Source: Chinchilla lanigera (taxonomy: Eukaryota; Chordata; Mammalia; Rodentia; Chinchillidae). From it: 64,000 bases of DNA. A program made the translations under genes and the position numbers. The DNA is taken from contig NW_004955477.1 of NCBI RefSeq assembly GCF_000276665.1, positions 612,381 through 676,380 of the forward strand. Reading direction: 5' to 3'. Every line of letters starts with the position of its first letter. Within the stretch, counting starts at the first letter, position 1. Below are positions 13,626 through 24,215 of this stretch, piece after piece. A model generated the notes under the pieces. It was not told the origin of the DNA, searched no databases, and saw nothing but the letters and a program-made list of their open reading frames with translations.

Positions 13626-14014
13626 TGATAACTGTAACCCAGATTATATTGTCTGATGAGGTGCACATCAGATCCATTTTATAAATGCCAAAGGGTATTT
13701 GTGTACACATGTGTGTGTGCATGTTAAGGGGCTTACTGAGGTGTATTTGCTACCAGCACCTCAATTGGCGCCTATGGGAAACCCATCACTTCCCCTTCAG
13801 TCCATGGCCTGGGCCACCTACCCTGCTCTAGTCATCAAGGAGGGCTGAGCATAATGACCTTAGGGGTAGCATCCAGGCATATTCAGTACCAGGCCTGGCT
13901 TCTAACAGCCCAGTCCCGAGATGGCCAGAGAGCCCAGGAGGATCTCTGGGCTGTGAGTTCGAGGAGGTCTAGGGCCTCCCCAGGTGCCCTGCAGGGAAAG
14001 GGACTGTACCATAG

Positions 14015-14150
14015 ACCAGTGATACTTTCTTGGTCCTGACAGCACAGCAGAATCACTGGGCCCCAAAAGGCCCTGCAGGAGCATCCCAAAGATCACCAGG
14101 GCAGATGCTTTCTGGAGGGGCCTGGGTTACTATGTTTATGAGTATTCGCA
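14015..14150 (+). mobile_element. MER5-type DNA transposon fragment
   Basis: The pattern CAGCAGAATCACTGGGCCCC with CTTTCTGGAGGGGCCTGG resembles the non-autonomous hAT-Charlie MER5 family. It is in the last BTBD16 intron, short and diverged. Confidence 0.45.
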
Positions 14151-14498
14151 GGTTACTTCTTCTGATATTGGAAATCATAAGAGCAGTTTCCCGGTGAAGT
14201 GAGGGGAGAGGCTGGGATAGGCCTTGAGGGACCATGAGGGAGACTTCTGAGGGCTGGAAGTGGAATTCACCCCAATGAGGGGAGGTCTGCACAGGTGTGT
14301 GTCTTCTGTGGACATGTTCAAGCTGCACCCTTGACGTTTGTGTTTTTTTGTTGTACTTAAATTATGCCCAAAATTTTAAAGTTTATTTAATTCTTTCCCT
14401 AGGCAATTCTAAAGTACGCCCAGGGTTGGGAACAACCAAGACACAACTTGTGTTCTTAACTTAAGAGTCCCATTTATTCTGTTTATTTTGTATTTTAG

Positions 14499-14567
14499 AT
14501 CTTGAAAGTTCAAAGTGTGGGCGCCCCAATCTATGTGAGCTTTGCAATCATCTTCCCAGTATCTTGA
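14499..14567 (+). CDS. BTBD16: BTBD16 terminal coding exon with stop
   Basis: The last coding exon follows the acceptor TTTATTTTGTATTTTAG. It encodes ILKVQSVGAPIYVSFAIIFP, then VS and a TGA stop at 14565-14567. Human BTBD16 ends in a very similar way (a KIQ..G.PIYVSFAFIFP tail by memory). The visible exons together give about 202 residues in one uninterrupted frame with intron phases 1, 0, 0, 0, 0. The open frame on the opposite strand over this segment is a shadow. Confidence 0.95.
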   Translation: MLKVQSVGAPIYVSFAIIFPVS

Positions 14568-14640
14568 CAGTCTCCAGAAGAATCTACGGGATGTCCCACC
14601 ACCAATCTGCATAAAAGGAAATAAAATGACATCAAAAGAG
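14568..14640 (+). terminator. BTBD16: BTBD16 3' UTR and polyadenylation signal
   Basis: A canonical AATAAA hexamer lies at 14620-14625, 53 bases after the stop codon. Cleavage would be expected roughly 10-30 bases later. This gives a very short 3' UTR. No competing signal is closer to the stop. The assignment is inferred from position and motif only. Confidence 0.7.
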
Positions 14641-15046
14641 GGATGCCAGTGTTACTGTCCTAGTTAGCAGCTGTCTTCTTAGAAATTTGGTCCCCATTTG
14701 TCTCACCTGAGGGCGGAAGGTGCCACAACCATGAATCCACTCGCCCTCCTTGACCCAAAGCACCCTGAGTCCAGCCTCTCAGGCGGTCATGGGTAGGGGC
14801 ACCTGCATTTCAATGGACTCCATCTGGGAGCTTCAGTACTTCCCATATGCTGTAGCTGCAGCTGCTATACAAAACAACACACCTGGCCATTGCCCCTGGC
14901 AGCTGTGGCTCAGCTGGAACAAGAGGTAAGAAGGGAAGGAACCAACTATAAGGCACGGAGCAATTATTTTATCTATCATCCCACCTTTTGGAATGGGACT
15001 GTATGGTTTGGAATAGGGCATTAGAGTCTTTCCTCCCACTTGGTGT
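14641..15046. other. Start of intergenic region, nothing recognised
   Basis: Downstream of the BTBD16 polyadenylation signal the sequence is unique-looking. No exon or repeat was identified in these 400 bases. Confidence 0.4.
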
Positions 15047-15135
15047 GCTAGTTTTCTATTGCAGTGTCACAAAATACCATTGTCATGACCCAAAATCATA
15101 TTCATTATTTCACTAGGTCCTATGCGCAGGGCCTC
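15047..15135 (-). mobile_element. MaLR-type LTR fragment
   Basis: GTGTGCTAGTTTTCTATTGC and ACAAAATACCATTG follow the reversed 3' end of mammalian MaLR-type LTRs (the 'ttctattgctgcataacaaa' pattern). Only a short piece is recognisable. Confidence 0.4.
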
Positions 15136-15619
15136 ACAAGACTACAGTGAAGGAGTCCCCTTCCCAGCAGAGGACCACATGTCCTAGGCAGTGCAGCCTG
15201 GGAGGGAAAAGGGCTGGTGGGAAGTTGGGAAGGCGGGAAGCTGCCCTGCTGGAGGAATTGGGGCAAAGGGACTTGTTGTGGGAAGCCTATTCAAAGGTGC
15301 GTTCCCTCCTCCTGTTCCCACACTCCTTCATTGCAGCGATGTGGCTGAGGGCTACGCCTGGCCAGGCCCAGCCAGTGGGAAGTAGCATGGGAGCTGGGAT
15401 GAAAAAGAAGTGAAGTGAGGAAAGTGCCCACCCTCTAGGTGCGAAAGGCCTTTTCCTGCCGTGGCTGTGCCTCTCCACGGCTCCAGCTCGCTCTGGTGTC
15501 CCCATTTGCTACCCCAGCTCTCACCACGCAGCCTCTGCCACAGTGCAGACTTCCCTGGATGCCTATTTGATTCTCTTTCAAGAGTTCAATGGGATCCTGT
15601 TTGTACCAGAGACATAATG

Positions 15620-15838
15620 GAAGAAAAAGATGATGTATTTACCTCATCTTCAAACTACCTGTGCAACATGAGAAAATTTACGTGTTACTTACCCTCTGTG
15701 AACCTCACTTCCTCATCTATAAAAAGGCATAGGGGCTGGGGATTTCGCTCAGCAGCACAGCACCTGCCTGGCAAGCGCAAGGTCGTGACTTAGGTTCCCT
15801 GTACGGGAAAAAAAACAAAAACAAAGCAAAACCAATAA
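15620..15838 (+). mobile_element. MIR fragment followed by ID SINE
   Basis: A plus-strand MIR piece (TGTGAACCTCACTTCCTCAT then CTATAAAAAGG) is directly followed at 15732 by a well-preserved ID copy. The ID reads GGGGCTGGGGATTTCGCTCA, has box B-like GACTTAGGTTCCC and an A-rich tail. The ID inserted into the MIR. Confidence 0.8.
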
Positions 15839-16089
15839 AAAGGCATAAACTTGCCCCTCTGCCTCCCTCCCAAAGCTGCATGGGAAAGCCTTTTGATAGA
15901 CCAGGCCTGTACAGATGTCTGGGAGTGTGGCTTTAGAGGAAATATAACCTCATGGCATGCTACCAGGATAACAGGGGTAACCAAGCACTAAAAACTCTGA
16001 AGAGCACATATGCAGATGTCTAAGGGAGGAGAGACTGTCTGATAACATTGCTAAAATGTGAATGATTTCTCACTTTTCAAGTGAAGCAA

Positions 16090-16171
16090 AGGCTGGGGAT
16101 ATAGCTCAGTGGCACAGTGCCTCCCTGGCAAGCATAAGGTTCTGAGTTCAATTCCTGGTACCAAAAAAAAG
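16090..16171 (+). mobile_element. ID SINE
   Basis: GGCTGGGGATATAGCTCAGT at the start, GAGTTCAATTCCTGGTACC and a short A tail define this copy. It is close to the local ID consensus. Confidence 0.92.
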
Positions 16172-16348
16172 TTTCTGTCAAGTGAAGCAGTGATTAGGTG
16201 GTTGGCATATGCAAGCTTATGCTCCAGGCATTTGCAAAGGTGGGAAAAACACGCAAAGCAGCAATGCTGACATGTGTCCCCAAGCCTAACAATAACAGTG
16301 AGGGGCCCAAGAGACAAGCTGTAGGAGGAAGACAACTCCAAAAGGGAT

Positions 16349-16519
16349 AGGGAAGCTGAGCATGGTGGCCTATGCCTATAATCCTAGCACTCAGAAGGCT
16401 GAGACAGGAGTATAATCACAAGTTCGAGGGCAGCCTGGGATACCTAGTGAGTTCGAGGTCAGCCTAGGCTATGTAACAAGACCTTAGCTCAAAAAATTTA
16501 AAATTGAAAAAAAAAAAAA
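16349..16519 (+). mobile_element. B1-like SINE with internal duplication
   Basis: The element starts GCTGAGCATGGTGGCC and contains two related GAGTTCGAGG/AGGTCAGCC blocks. This is the internal duplication that distinguishes rodent B1 from other 7SL SINEs. An A-rich tail follows. Confidence 0.9.
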
Positions 16520-17169
16520 GAAGAAAGAAAGGGCCTGGTGAATCAGGTTATACCCGTTCCCTCCTGACCCAGTACTGAGAAAACACAAGTAGTAGTAAGA
16601 CTTGGGGTGACAGGAAGAGGGGCCAATGACATCATCTCCATCTCCTCATTGGAAGGAGGGGAAACAAAGGCATGGCAAGCTGGGCTAACAAGTCTGGTTG
16701 GAAAATGCTTGCTAGAGACCTCTGACCAATTAGGCACTGGACACATACACCACCTCCCAACTTCCGGGGGCAGGGCTATTTGCTATGTCTGCCCGAGGGA
16801 GAGTAAGGTCTGTGTTCATACAAGACTTTTTGCAGAGTCCTGGCCACGGGCCTGTCAGCTTCTGTTCCTCACATGGCCCACTGCAAAGGGGTGGGGTGGT
16901 TTGGGGTGCTTAGTATAGGTACTTACTTAACATCGCACCTGCCATCTGCTCAACTGAAATGTGAGGAAACAGTCTGCTACAGGCTGGGCTGTGGGACTGG
17001 TCCAGTCTCACTGGATTTTGATGAGGGCCGTAAAAAGGGCTGAGGGTGGTCTCACCGAGGAGGTGGCTTATAAGTGAGCCTGGAAGGTAAGCAGTGTCCC
17101 TGCAGGGAGGAAGAGCGGGAAATAAATGTACACAAGGTGTTGTCCACACAGCTGAGAGAACATTGCTTC

Positions 17170-17345
17170 CAGACGCAGGGCTCCTGGACTGAATGTGCAT
17201 CTGAATCAATCTGGAGTGTGTGCAAATGCAGATCCCGGGCCAGCCCCAAAGAGGCTGAGCTTGCAGTCCGAGAAGCACACAGGAGTGTGCACTTTAACAG
17301 GCTCCTCCGGGGCCCCGATGCGGGAGGTCTGCGGGCCACACCCAG
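17170..17345 (+). mobile_element. MER5-type DNA transposon fragment
   Basis: The run GTGCATCTGAATCAATCTGG, then TGCAAATGCAGATCCC and GCACTTTAACAGGCTCC, follows the MER5-like hAT-Charlie pattern. It is non-autonomous and diverged. Open frames across it are shadows. Confidence 0.6.
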
Positions 17346-17602
17346 AAAGGACCCTGGTGTGAAAGCGGGTGCCAGGGCAGGGCTTTTCTTGGTGCAGCAC
17401 ACATCCAACTGTTCTCACTGTGTCAAAAACTCAACAGCAAACCTGTGAATCCATTTCACCACGGCTGAAATAGCTGATGGGGAGCAACAACAAAAAGAAA
17501 CAGAAACAAAATTTCCTAGAATATGCAATAAACAGAACCTCAAAAATAATGAGCCATCTACAGGGAGCAAACCCCTTGCTGTATTCCTGAAAAGTCAGCC
17601 CT

Positions 17603-17621
17603 TTCCACTAGAGGGCGAGCT
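17603..17621 (+). promoter_or_regulatory. CTCF-like binding motif
   Basis: TTCCACTAGAGGGCGAGCT closely fits the core CTCF consensus (CCA then N then AG then N then GGGCG). It lies outside any repeat I recognise, in the BTBD16-PLEKHA1 intergenic region. Binding is not shown by sequence alone. Confidence 0.5.
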
Positions 17622-18720
17622 CTGCCTCAAAAATGGAAACGACAGTAGATTTCCAAAGGCTGAAATCTGAAACCTGAAGAACTCATCTCTGCCTGAGTTC
17701 TACTTGCTTAGGTTTGAAAGTGAAACCCATTCATCCAGCTGATGTATGTCCTGAATAAAAATCCTCAAGTAGATCTTAACAAGCTCTTCTTACAAGTGAG
17801 AACTTCTTAGACTAGGATTTTTAGATCCACAGTCAGTGCCCAAGCAGTGCCCCTGAGCGCTGAACGAGGTAACATCTTCTGTGCCATGTTCCTGACTTCT
17901 TTCTGCTTGCTTCTCCCATCACTTGCCTCCCCCTCCACCATCCTCTCTAGCTGAGTTGGGCCAGGATCCCCTCCGTGCACAGCAACAGGTGAGTTTTACA
18001 GCTGGAATGACCTCAGTTTGAGTCCCAGCTGTGCTTCAGGTCCTTCTCCTTCTTGGGGCCTGCTCCCTATTATGCAACCTGAGGAGGCTGGACCAGGGGC
18101 TCTTTGCAGCCCTTTTGAGCTGCAGGCCTCGGATCCTCTAATTCTCTGGGTGGAAGAGCAGAAGTGAGTGGTTCAGCCTGTGAACCAAGAAAAGGCAGTC
18201 ATTTTCCCATGAGCTCATCAGAATGAAAATGCATTAAGAAGAGTGAGAAAGATGCTTCTCTTCTCCCCACCTTTTAGAGGTTTTACATCCTGGGGACTGG
18301 TGTATCTTGAAGTACCAGGAGAGGATGTCCTTGCCCTTGTAAGCTGAGGATGGGAGGGAGAGTGCTGGGCTTGCAAGCTCTTAGGGAGGAGGCCGACTCT
18401 TCGGGGCTCGCGGGGAGTTCCAGGTTGGCTCCACTTGTGCAAAGGGAGATGGGCATACAGTGTGGAGTCCTGAGGCCTTGAAATCTTGAGATAGGGAACA
18501 GGGTCCTCCTGGAGGAGACAGAGGTAGGACAAACCTCTGCAAAGAAGACCTGGGGGCAGCCCTAGCCCAGAGAACTTTCCGTGATGAGGGAAATGCCCCA
18601 CACCTGCCTGTCCAATATGATTACTGTTATCAACGGTGCATGGAAAACCATCCTGAAAACAGGCTTCCTGTGAGCAGAGGGCTGCATCTTTTTCTGTCTG
18701 GCTGCAGACAGGCTGATATT
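17622..18720. other. Intergenic, mostly unassigned
   Basis: A weak MIR-like stretch is present near 18000-18140 (CCTCAGTTTGAGTCCCAGCT). The rest looks unique. A minus-strand open frame near 18218-18601 has no recognisable domain or splice context. Confidence 0.35.
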
Positions 18721-18725
18721 GTGAA

Positions 18726-18733
18726 TGACGTCA
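18726..18733. promoter_or_regulatory. Perfect CRE palindrome (TGACGTCA)
   Basis: The eight bases TGACGTCA form the canonical cAMP-response element. GCA follows directly, giving TGACGTCAGCA, a half-site for large-Maf/NRL factors as well. It is far from either annotated promoter, so any role would be distal. The call is motif-based only. Confidence 0.45.
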
Positions 18734-19439
18734 GCAGCTGGCCAGAGAAGTTAAGTTTTTATAGGGTTTGGGGTGGGGTTATAATTCCAAGGAATCTGGG
18801 CAAAATGTTTGGGGTCACTGTTCCCAGGATGGTCAGTGCAGGTGTGTAGATAATACTGGCCTTCTCAATGCTGGGGAGATTTTTTGTCCTGTCCTAAATT
18901 TTCTTTATGGCTGTCTGTTCTGTCTGCTGAGGGCAGCACGGCCTTTTAGTGGTTTCCTATTGTTTGTGGAGGGTGGCAACTTTGCTGAGAGGGTCTCTCT
19001 CGGGTCAGACATGACAGTAATCACTCGCCCTGTAGGGTCACTAAGTGATTGAAATATGAGTAGTACAACCGAGAAATTGAGTTTTTAATTTTGTTTCACT
19101 TTACTGTATTTGAATTTAAATAGTGTAACTGCAAGCAGAAGGAGCAGGAGAGCACAGAGCTCACCAAGGAACAAAGACGGCTCCTTTCTGATTCTGCAGG
19201 CAGCTGTCCAGTGTCTGAGCCTCTCAGCCCTTCCCGAGGCCCTGGACAAGTGGAACATCACTGTCCAGCCATGCCCACGGCTCAGACTTTGCACACTCCA
19301 AGACTCTGCACCGCTGGGAGAAGGCCACCTCCTAGGGTCAGAGAGAAGCTGTGCTGGGGAAAGGGAGGTTCCAAGCCCAGGGAAGCAGAGTTCAGCTCTG
19401 TATCAATGAGTGTACCGTAGCTGCCCTGTTCCTCCTCCT

Positions 19440-19735
19440 TGCTCTATTTAAATTTAAATGCATTAAAATTACATACAAACTAAAATCTCAAGCCGGGCGT
19501 GGTGGTGCACACCTGTAATCCCAGCACTCAGGAGGCTGAGGCAGGAGGATCGTTGCGAGTTCGAGACCAGCCTGGGCTACAAAGTGAGCTCAAAGCTAGC
19601 CTGAACTGCAGAGCAAGACCCCGTCTCAAAAAAAGACAAAAAACAAAGCAAAACAAAAAACCTCATTCTGTCACACTAGCCACTTTGCAAGTGCTCAGTG
19701 GCTGCACAGGGCTAGCAGCTTCCCTATGGGAAGGG
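19440..19735. mobile_element. B1-like SINE nested in a MER-type DNA element
   Basis: A plus-strand B1 (about 19493-19662) begins GCCGGGCGTGGTGGTGCACA and has the rodent internal duplication. It splits a minus-strand element whose halves are 19440-19490 (ATTTAAATTTAAATGC) and 19663-19735 (CACTAGCCACTTTGCAAGTG). The halves are contiguous in a known hAT-Charlie-like non-autonomous repeat. Confidence 0.65.
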
Positions 19736-20104
19736 TAAATAAAAGAAAGATGTCATCACTCCTCCTTGGGACTTTAAGCTTCATGAATTCGAATGAGTCA
19801 TTTAACCTTTGTGCTCTGTTGCTTGACTTGATTCTTTCCACAGATCATTGAGAGCTACAGCACTGGGTCAAGTTTCAGGTTAGGATTGCAAAGGTGAGCC
19901 ACCATGGAGCCAAAGTGTCAGGGAAAGTCAGTCGTTAATGAAATAATTACACTAAAAGATGCAGGTCTTTGAGAAGGTAAAGCAAAGAAATTTGAACTAG
20001 ACCCTGGTCAGGGGTTTGAGGCCGGGTGAGGACTCTCTCCAGGGACAATGATGCTTAAGCCAAGATCTGAAGTAGCAAAAGGAAGTAGGACAGCCCTGGG
20101 TGAG

Positions 20105-21420
20105 GGGTGGTAAAGAAATGAAAACCCTTACACCCTGCTAGTGAGAATGTGAAATGGTGTTGCTACTTGGAAAAACTGACAGTTCAGAGGTAGGATAAAA
20201 GAAATACATAGACAGGAGACAGGGGAAATCAGAAGTTTAACATTGTACTTTAAAGAAAACCTGCAGCTTCTGGATATAAGTTTCCCGAGGTTACAATGCC
20301 TTTTTCCCTTCCAGGAAACCTACTCCAAAAAATTCCTAAGGATCGTGAAGAACCAACACATCTGTAAATTGGGTCTTGGGCCCATGTTTTTCACCTATAA
20401 TTTGCTCTGCCACCCCCAGACTTCCCTTCTCAAGGAAGCAACCTACTAAGTGGGCAGCAGATCAGATCGCTAACCTCCAAGCACATGCAAATGGTTTGCA
20501 TTCTAAGTTGGCCCACCTGACCATGGGACTACACATCCTAGATCCCCTGTCTTAAGACACCCTTAAGACAACATAAAAATTCCTAACACCAGCTCACTCT
20601 AGCAGTGCTTACACTCTGCTCTGTGTACCTCTTTCTGCCTCATAAATGTCTTCATGCCTCTCACTAATGTGTCTTGAAAATTCTTATTATGTGACAAGAG
20701 TCCACAAATCTACAACCTACCCTGTGGATGGGATGAGTTGAAATGCCCATCTCCTCTTTGGGGGACCTCAAACTCCATACTGTGATAATTCCGCAAATAA
20801 TTAATAGAATTACCATGTGACCCAGCAATTCACACCTAAGTATATACCTGAAAGAAATGAAAACAGGTCCACACAGACACTTGTACATAAATGTTCATAG
20901 CAGCAATACTTACAAGAGCCAAAATGTACAAACAACCCAAACATTCATTAATGGATAAATAGATACAGAAAATGTGGTCTACCCGTACAATACAATGAAA
21001 TAGCATTCCACCTTAAAAAGAAATGAAGCGGGCTGGAGCTGTAGCTCAGTGGCAGAGTGTTCCTGGTATGTGGTCACCAGGACAGAAAAACAAAGAAAAG
21101 AAAAAAAAGAAAACTGTTTCATGCTACATGGATGAATCCTGAAATAGTACACTAAGTAAAGTAAACTGGTCATGAAAACATAAATGATACCATTGTAAGG
21201 AACATCCAGATGTGGGAAATCTATAGGGAGAAAGATTAAATGTTGTGTTTACATCTGAAGGAGACAGGGAGGGGCAAGAGCTAAAGGGCACAGGGTTTCT
21301 ATTTGATGTGATGAAAATGTCCTCAAACCATGATGATGGTCTCACATGTCTGAATATGCTGCCAACCATGGAACCGTACACTTGAACAGGTGAACTCTAT
21401 GATGTGTGAATTCCACCTCA
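20105..21420 (+). mobile_element. L1 3' region split by an inserted segment
   Basis: L1-type sequence appears at 20105-20165 (CACCCTGCTAGTGAGAATGT) and resumes at about 20792 (AATTAATAGAATTACCATGT). It then runs through CAACCCAAACATTCATTAAT to about 21420. The two parts are adjacent in L1, so about 620 bases have been inserted between them. A degenerate ID lies at 21029-21114. Confidence 0.75.
20170..20790. mobile_element. Unassigned insertion in L1, possibly a solo LTR
   Basis: This segment interrupts the L1. It has LTR-like traits: a CATAAAAATTCC box at about 20572-20583, a CATAAATG signal-like string near 20641-20648 and a CA just before the L1 resumes. The exact edges and target duplication are not clear. 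The family is not recognised. Confidence 0.35.
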
Positions 21421-22064
21421 ACAAAGCTATTTGATGGGGGGAAAAACTTGGGTGTTCTAGAGAGGATTCTAGCCCAAATGACAACGTATGCAGGAAAAAC
21501 TGAAGCCTTCCAAACACAAGTCAGAAGGCCCATGAGGCCAGAGCCAAAAGAATCCCCCACTGGAGCTGCAGGTGGTGGGGGGAACCTCAAAGCTCCTGGA
21601 GGACATCATTGGAGTCTGTTTCTATGTCCCCTTGAGTCTGAGCTGGCCCTGGGCTTGCTTTGGCCACTGTGGTGGACATGTTGTAGAGGCAGAAGTACCA
21701 GCATACCAGTTTGGCAGTTTGGATGTCAGGGGGCAAGGGGCTCTTGCAGCTTCTGCTCTTGTCCTCTGGAAGCCCTGTGACTACGCAGTGCCTCCTTGAA
21801 GCTGAGAGGCCACAGGGAGGAGAACCGAGTCCCCCAGCCCAACCCCAGCTCCATCTGCCAGACATGCAAGCAGGGCCATCTGGAACCTTCCAGCTCGGGC
21901 TCCTCCCATGAAATATACCCTCAGAAGTGATTTCCAAGAAACCCCAAGATGGACTTCTACCAATGCTCAGATATGGAAGAGATAATTCCTCGTTGTTCTA
22001 AGTCACTAAGTTTTGGGGCAGTTTATGACCTAGCAAGAGATAACTGAAATACATATGCCTCCCT

Positions 22065-22185
22065 TTTAAAAAATGGGGTCTCGTTATATGGGCCAGGCTG
22101 AGCTCTACTTTGTGGGCTCAAGCGATCCTCCTGCCTCAGGCTTCTAAGTAGCTGGATCCACAGGTGCCTTACTGTGCTTGGCTGA
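22065..22185 (-). mobile_element. B1-like SINE
   Basis: Plus-strand GGGGTCTCGTTATATGGGCC, CTCAAGCGATCCTCCTGCCT and CTAAGTAGCTGGATCCACAG represent the reverse of a 7SL-derived SINE. It is older than most copies here. Confidence 0.75.
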
Positions 22186-22229
22186 AATGTATACCCTTCT
22201 GATGAAGCCAACTCACTTTGGGAATTTAT

Positions 22230-22500
22230 ATTATTAAAAACAAAATCCAGAAAAAAGCCAAGGATTTATTTACAATGGTGTTTATTGCGGCATTGTTTAC
22301 AGTACACACTACCAGCATGATTTAGGATGCCTAACAGTAGAAACTGCACAGAATAGGATATGTCTTCAGACTAGGGAATCATTAAAAAGTTATTATTGAA
22401 GCATGCTAGCATTGTTGGGTCCAGAGTACAGTATACTACTAATTGGAAAAAGCAAATAATTTTAGAGTACGTAAAAGACACATTTTTAAGGTGAAATGGA
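22230..22500 (+). mobile_element. Possible L1 fragment
   Basis: GGTGTTTATTGCGGCATTGT followed by the CAGACTAGGGAATCATTAAA block resembles the 3' part of an L1. The match is loose. Confidence 0.35.
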
Positions 22501-23664
22501 TGGGTCCCAAGGCTTCAGCAACTTCAGTTTGAAACTGTAAAGTTGCTTTCTAAAATGGACATGACTATGATCGTCTCTCCTGCACTGAGGAGCTTTCTTG
22601 CCTCTTCAGTCCCAGTCATTTCCCGCCACCCTAGCCACTGCCACCATTGGCAAAGCCCTCCCAGAGGCACTGAACTCAGATGTGAATTAGAGCAAAAGCG
22701 GGCTCAACGTATACTGCACGTCACAGAATTTCCTGGTTTCTCACACATTTCCCTGACCCGCTTCTCACCAAACCAAGGGGCGCTGATTGTTCATGGGCTC
22801 TGCTGGGGAGAGAGAAACTCACAACGCATCATCATGAACAGCAAGCTGGAAGCCAGGCTTGGATTTGGGTGGGAGGGCAGCTGGGAGGAGAGGCTTGTCA
22901 TGAGTGCACCAGGAAGGGTTCAGAAAGGCCTGAAAACAGTGATTAACTTTTCTTTAATCTCTGCATCACCAAGCAGCACAGCAATTGCCTGCTTCCCCAA
23001 CAAGCGCTGCATGAGTGGCGTGATGCCTTACGGGGGCGGAGCATGTTTTATTTCAGGCAGGTGCAACTGCTCATTCACTTGCCCTTGAGGCACCCAGGAA
23101 GCACACAATGCTTCCCGGCCCCCTCCAACACTTACTCAAGATGGGATCAACCATACCTTGGTTCAAACAAATGAAGGTTAATCTGAGTCAGTTTTTTGAC
23201 TGGCTGAGTGCCAAAGAGATAAGTCTCCATTTCTTTCTTCTTTTTCTGGCTGTTGGATCAAGGATGCAGGGCATATCCTTAGGTAGCAGGAGGGTTATTA
23301 ACTCAAGGGTTAATTGAGGAAATCATTGACCAAACCACATGTGAGTGTGCTGGGTGAGCAACCCTTGGACTGTGATAAAGGCTGGTACAGGGAGGGAAAA
23401 CTGGACCCCGCTGTGGCCTGCTGAGCTCTTTTCTTCTAATGTGGGTCACTGCTTGAACTAGGACAGCCTGCAGGTGTTCCTTTTGTGCTCAGACAAACAC
23501 TTAGCTCCTACCCCTTGGAAGAAGACAGCAGGAACAAAGGCCTGCCTGGCACGTTGGAGGGGCAGCAAGCACAAGGGAGGGAGGGCAGCAGCCTTTTTCT
23601 GAATTGCTGTGCCTTGTCCTCCTCTGTTGTACACCCTGATTGGTTAAGTTAGGACTGGGGAATT

Positions 23665-23800
23665 CTGCATTCTGTCTTCATTTCTTCACCACTTTCTAGC
23701 TTGGTGCCTTTTAGAAAATTGCCTAACCTCTCTGAGCCTCAGTTTCTCATCTTTGCAGAGCCATTGTGAAGACAGAATGAGGAGACACATGCAGAGGGTT
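23665..23800 (+). mobile_element. MIR SINE
   Basis: AATTGCCTAACCTCTCTGAG, CCTCAGTTTCTCATCTTTGC and AGAATGAGGAGACACATGCA follow the MIR core in plus orientation. Confidence 0.85.
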
Positions 23801-24215
23801 GGTAGGCAGAATAATGCCCCCAAAGGTATCTGTATCCTAACTCCTGGAACCCAGGATTATTACTTTACATAACAAATTGGACTTTGTGGATATAATTGAG
23901 TTAGGGATATTGAGATGGGAAGATTGTTTCAGAGTATCTAAGTGGACCTGACATACACACAGTGGTCTTCATAAGAGAGAGGCAGGAGATCAGAGAGGTA
24001 GAATGTGATACAATAGAAGCACATACTGCAGTGATGTGGCCACAGCTGGGTAAAGTGAACATTCCCTAGAGACTGCAAGAAGCAAGATACATATTCTCCC
24101 CTGGAGACTTCATAAGGAACCAGCCCTGCTAATATTTTGATTTTATCAAGTGGCTTGTTCTAAACACCAAGTCTGGAGATAATTTGTTATAGCAGCCACA
24201 GGTAACTAATACAGG
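23801..24215 (+). mobile_element. MaLR/MST-type LTR
   Basis: The element starts around GGCAGAATAATGCCCCCAAA, contains TAACTCCTGGAACCCAGG, GATATAATTGAGTTAGGGAT and GTCTTCATAAGAGAGAGGCA, and ends GCAGCCACAGGTAACTAATA. This order matches mammalian MaLR-type LTRs. It is a solo, non-coding copy of an old endogenous retroelement. Confidence 0.65.

Noticed and set aside
22543..23088. Longest ungapped open frame (181 residues, + strand)
   Set aside because: No recognisable domain, low-complexity serine-rich ends, no splice or promoter context. It is in intergenic sequence where chance frames of this size occur.
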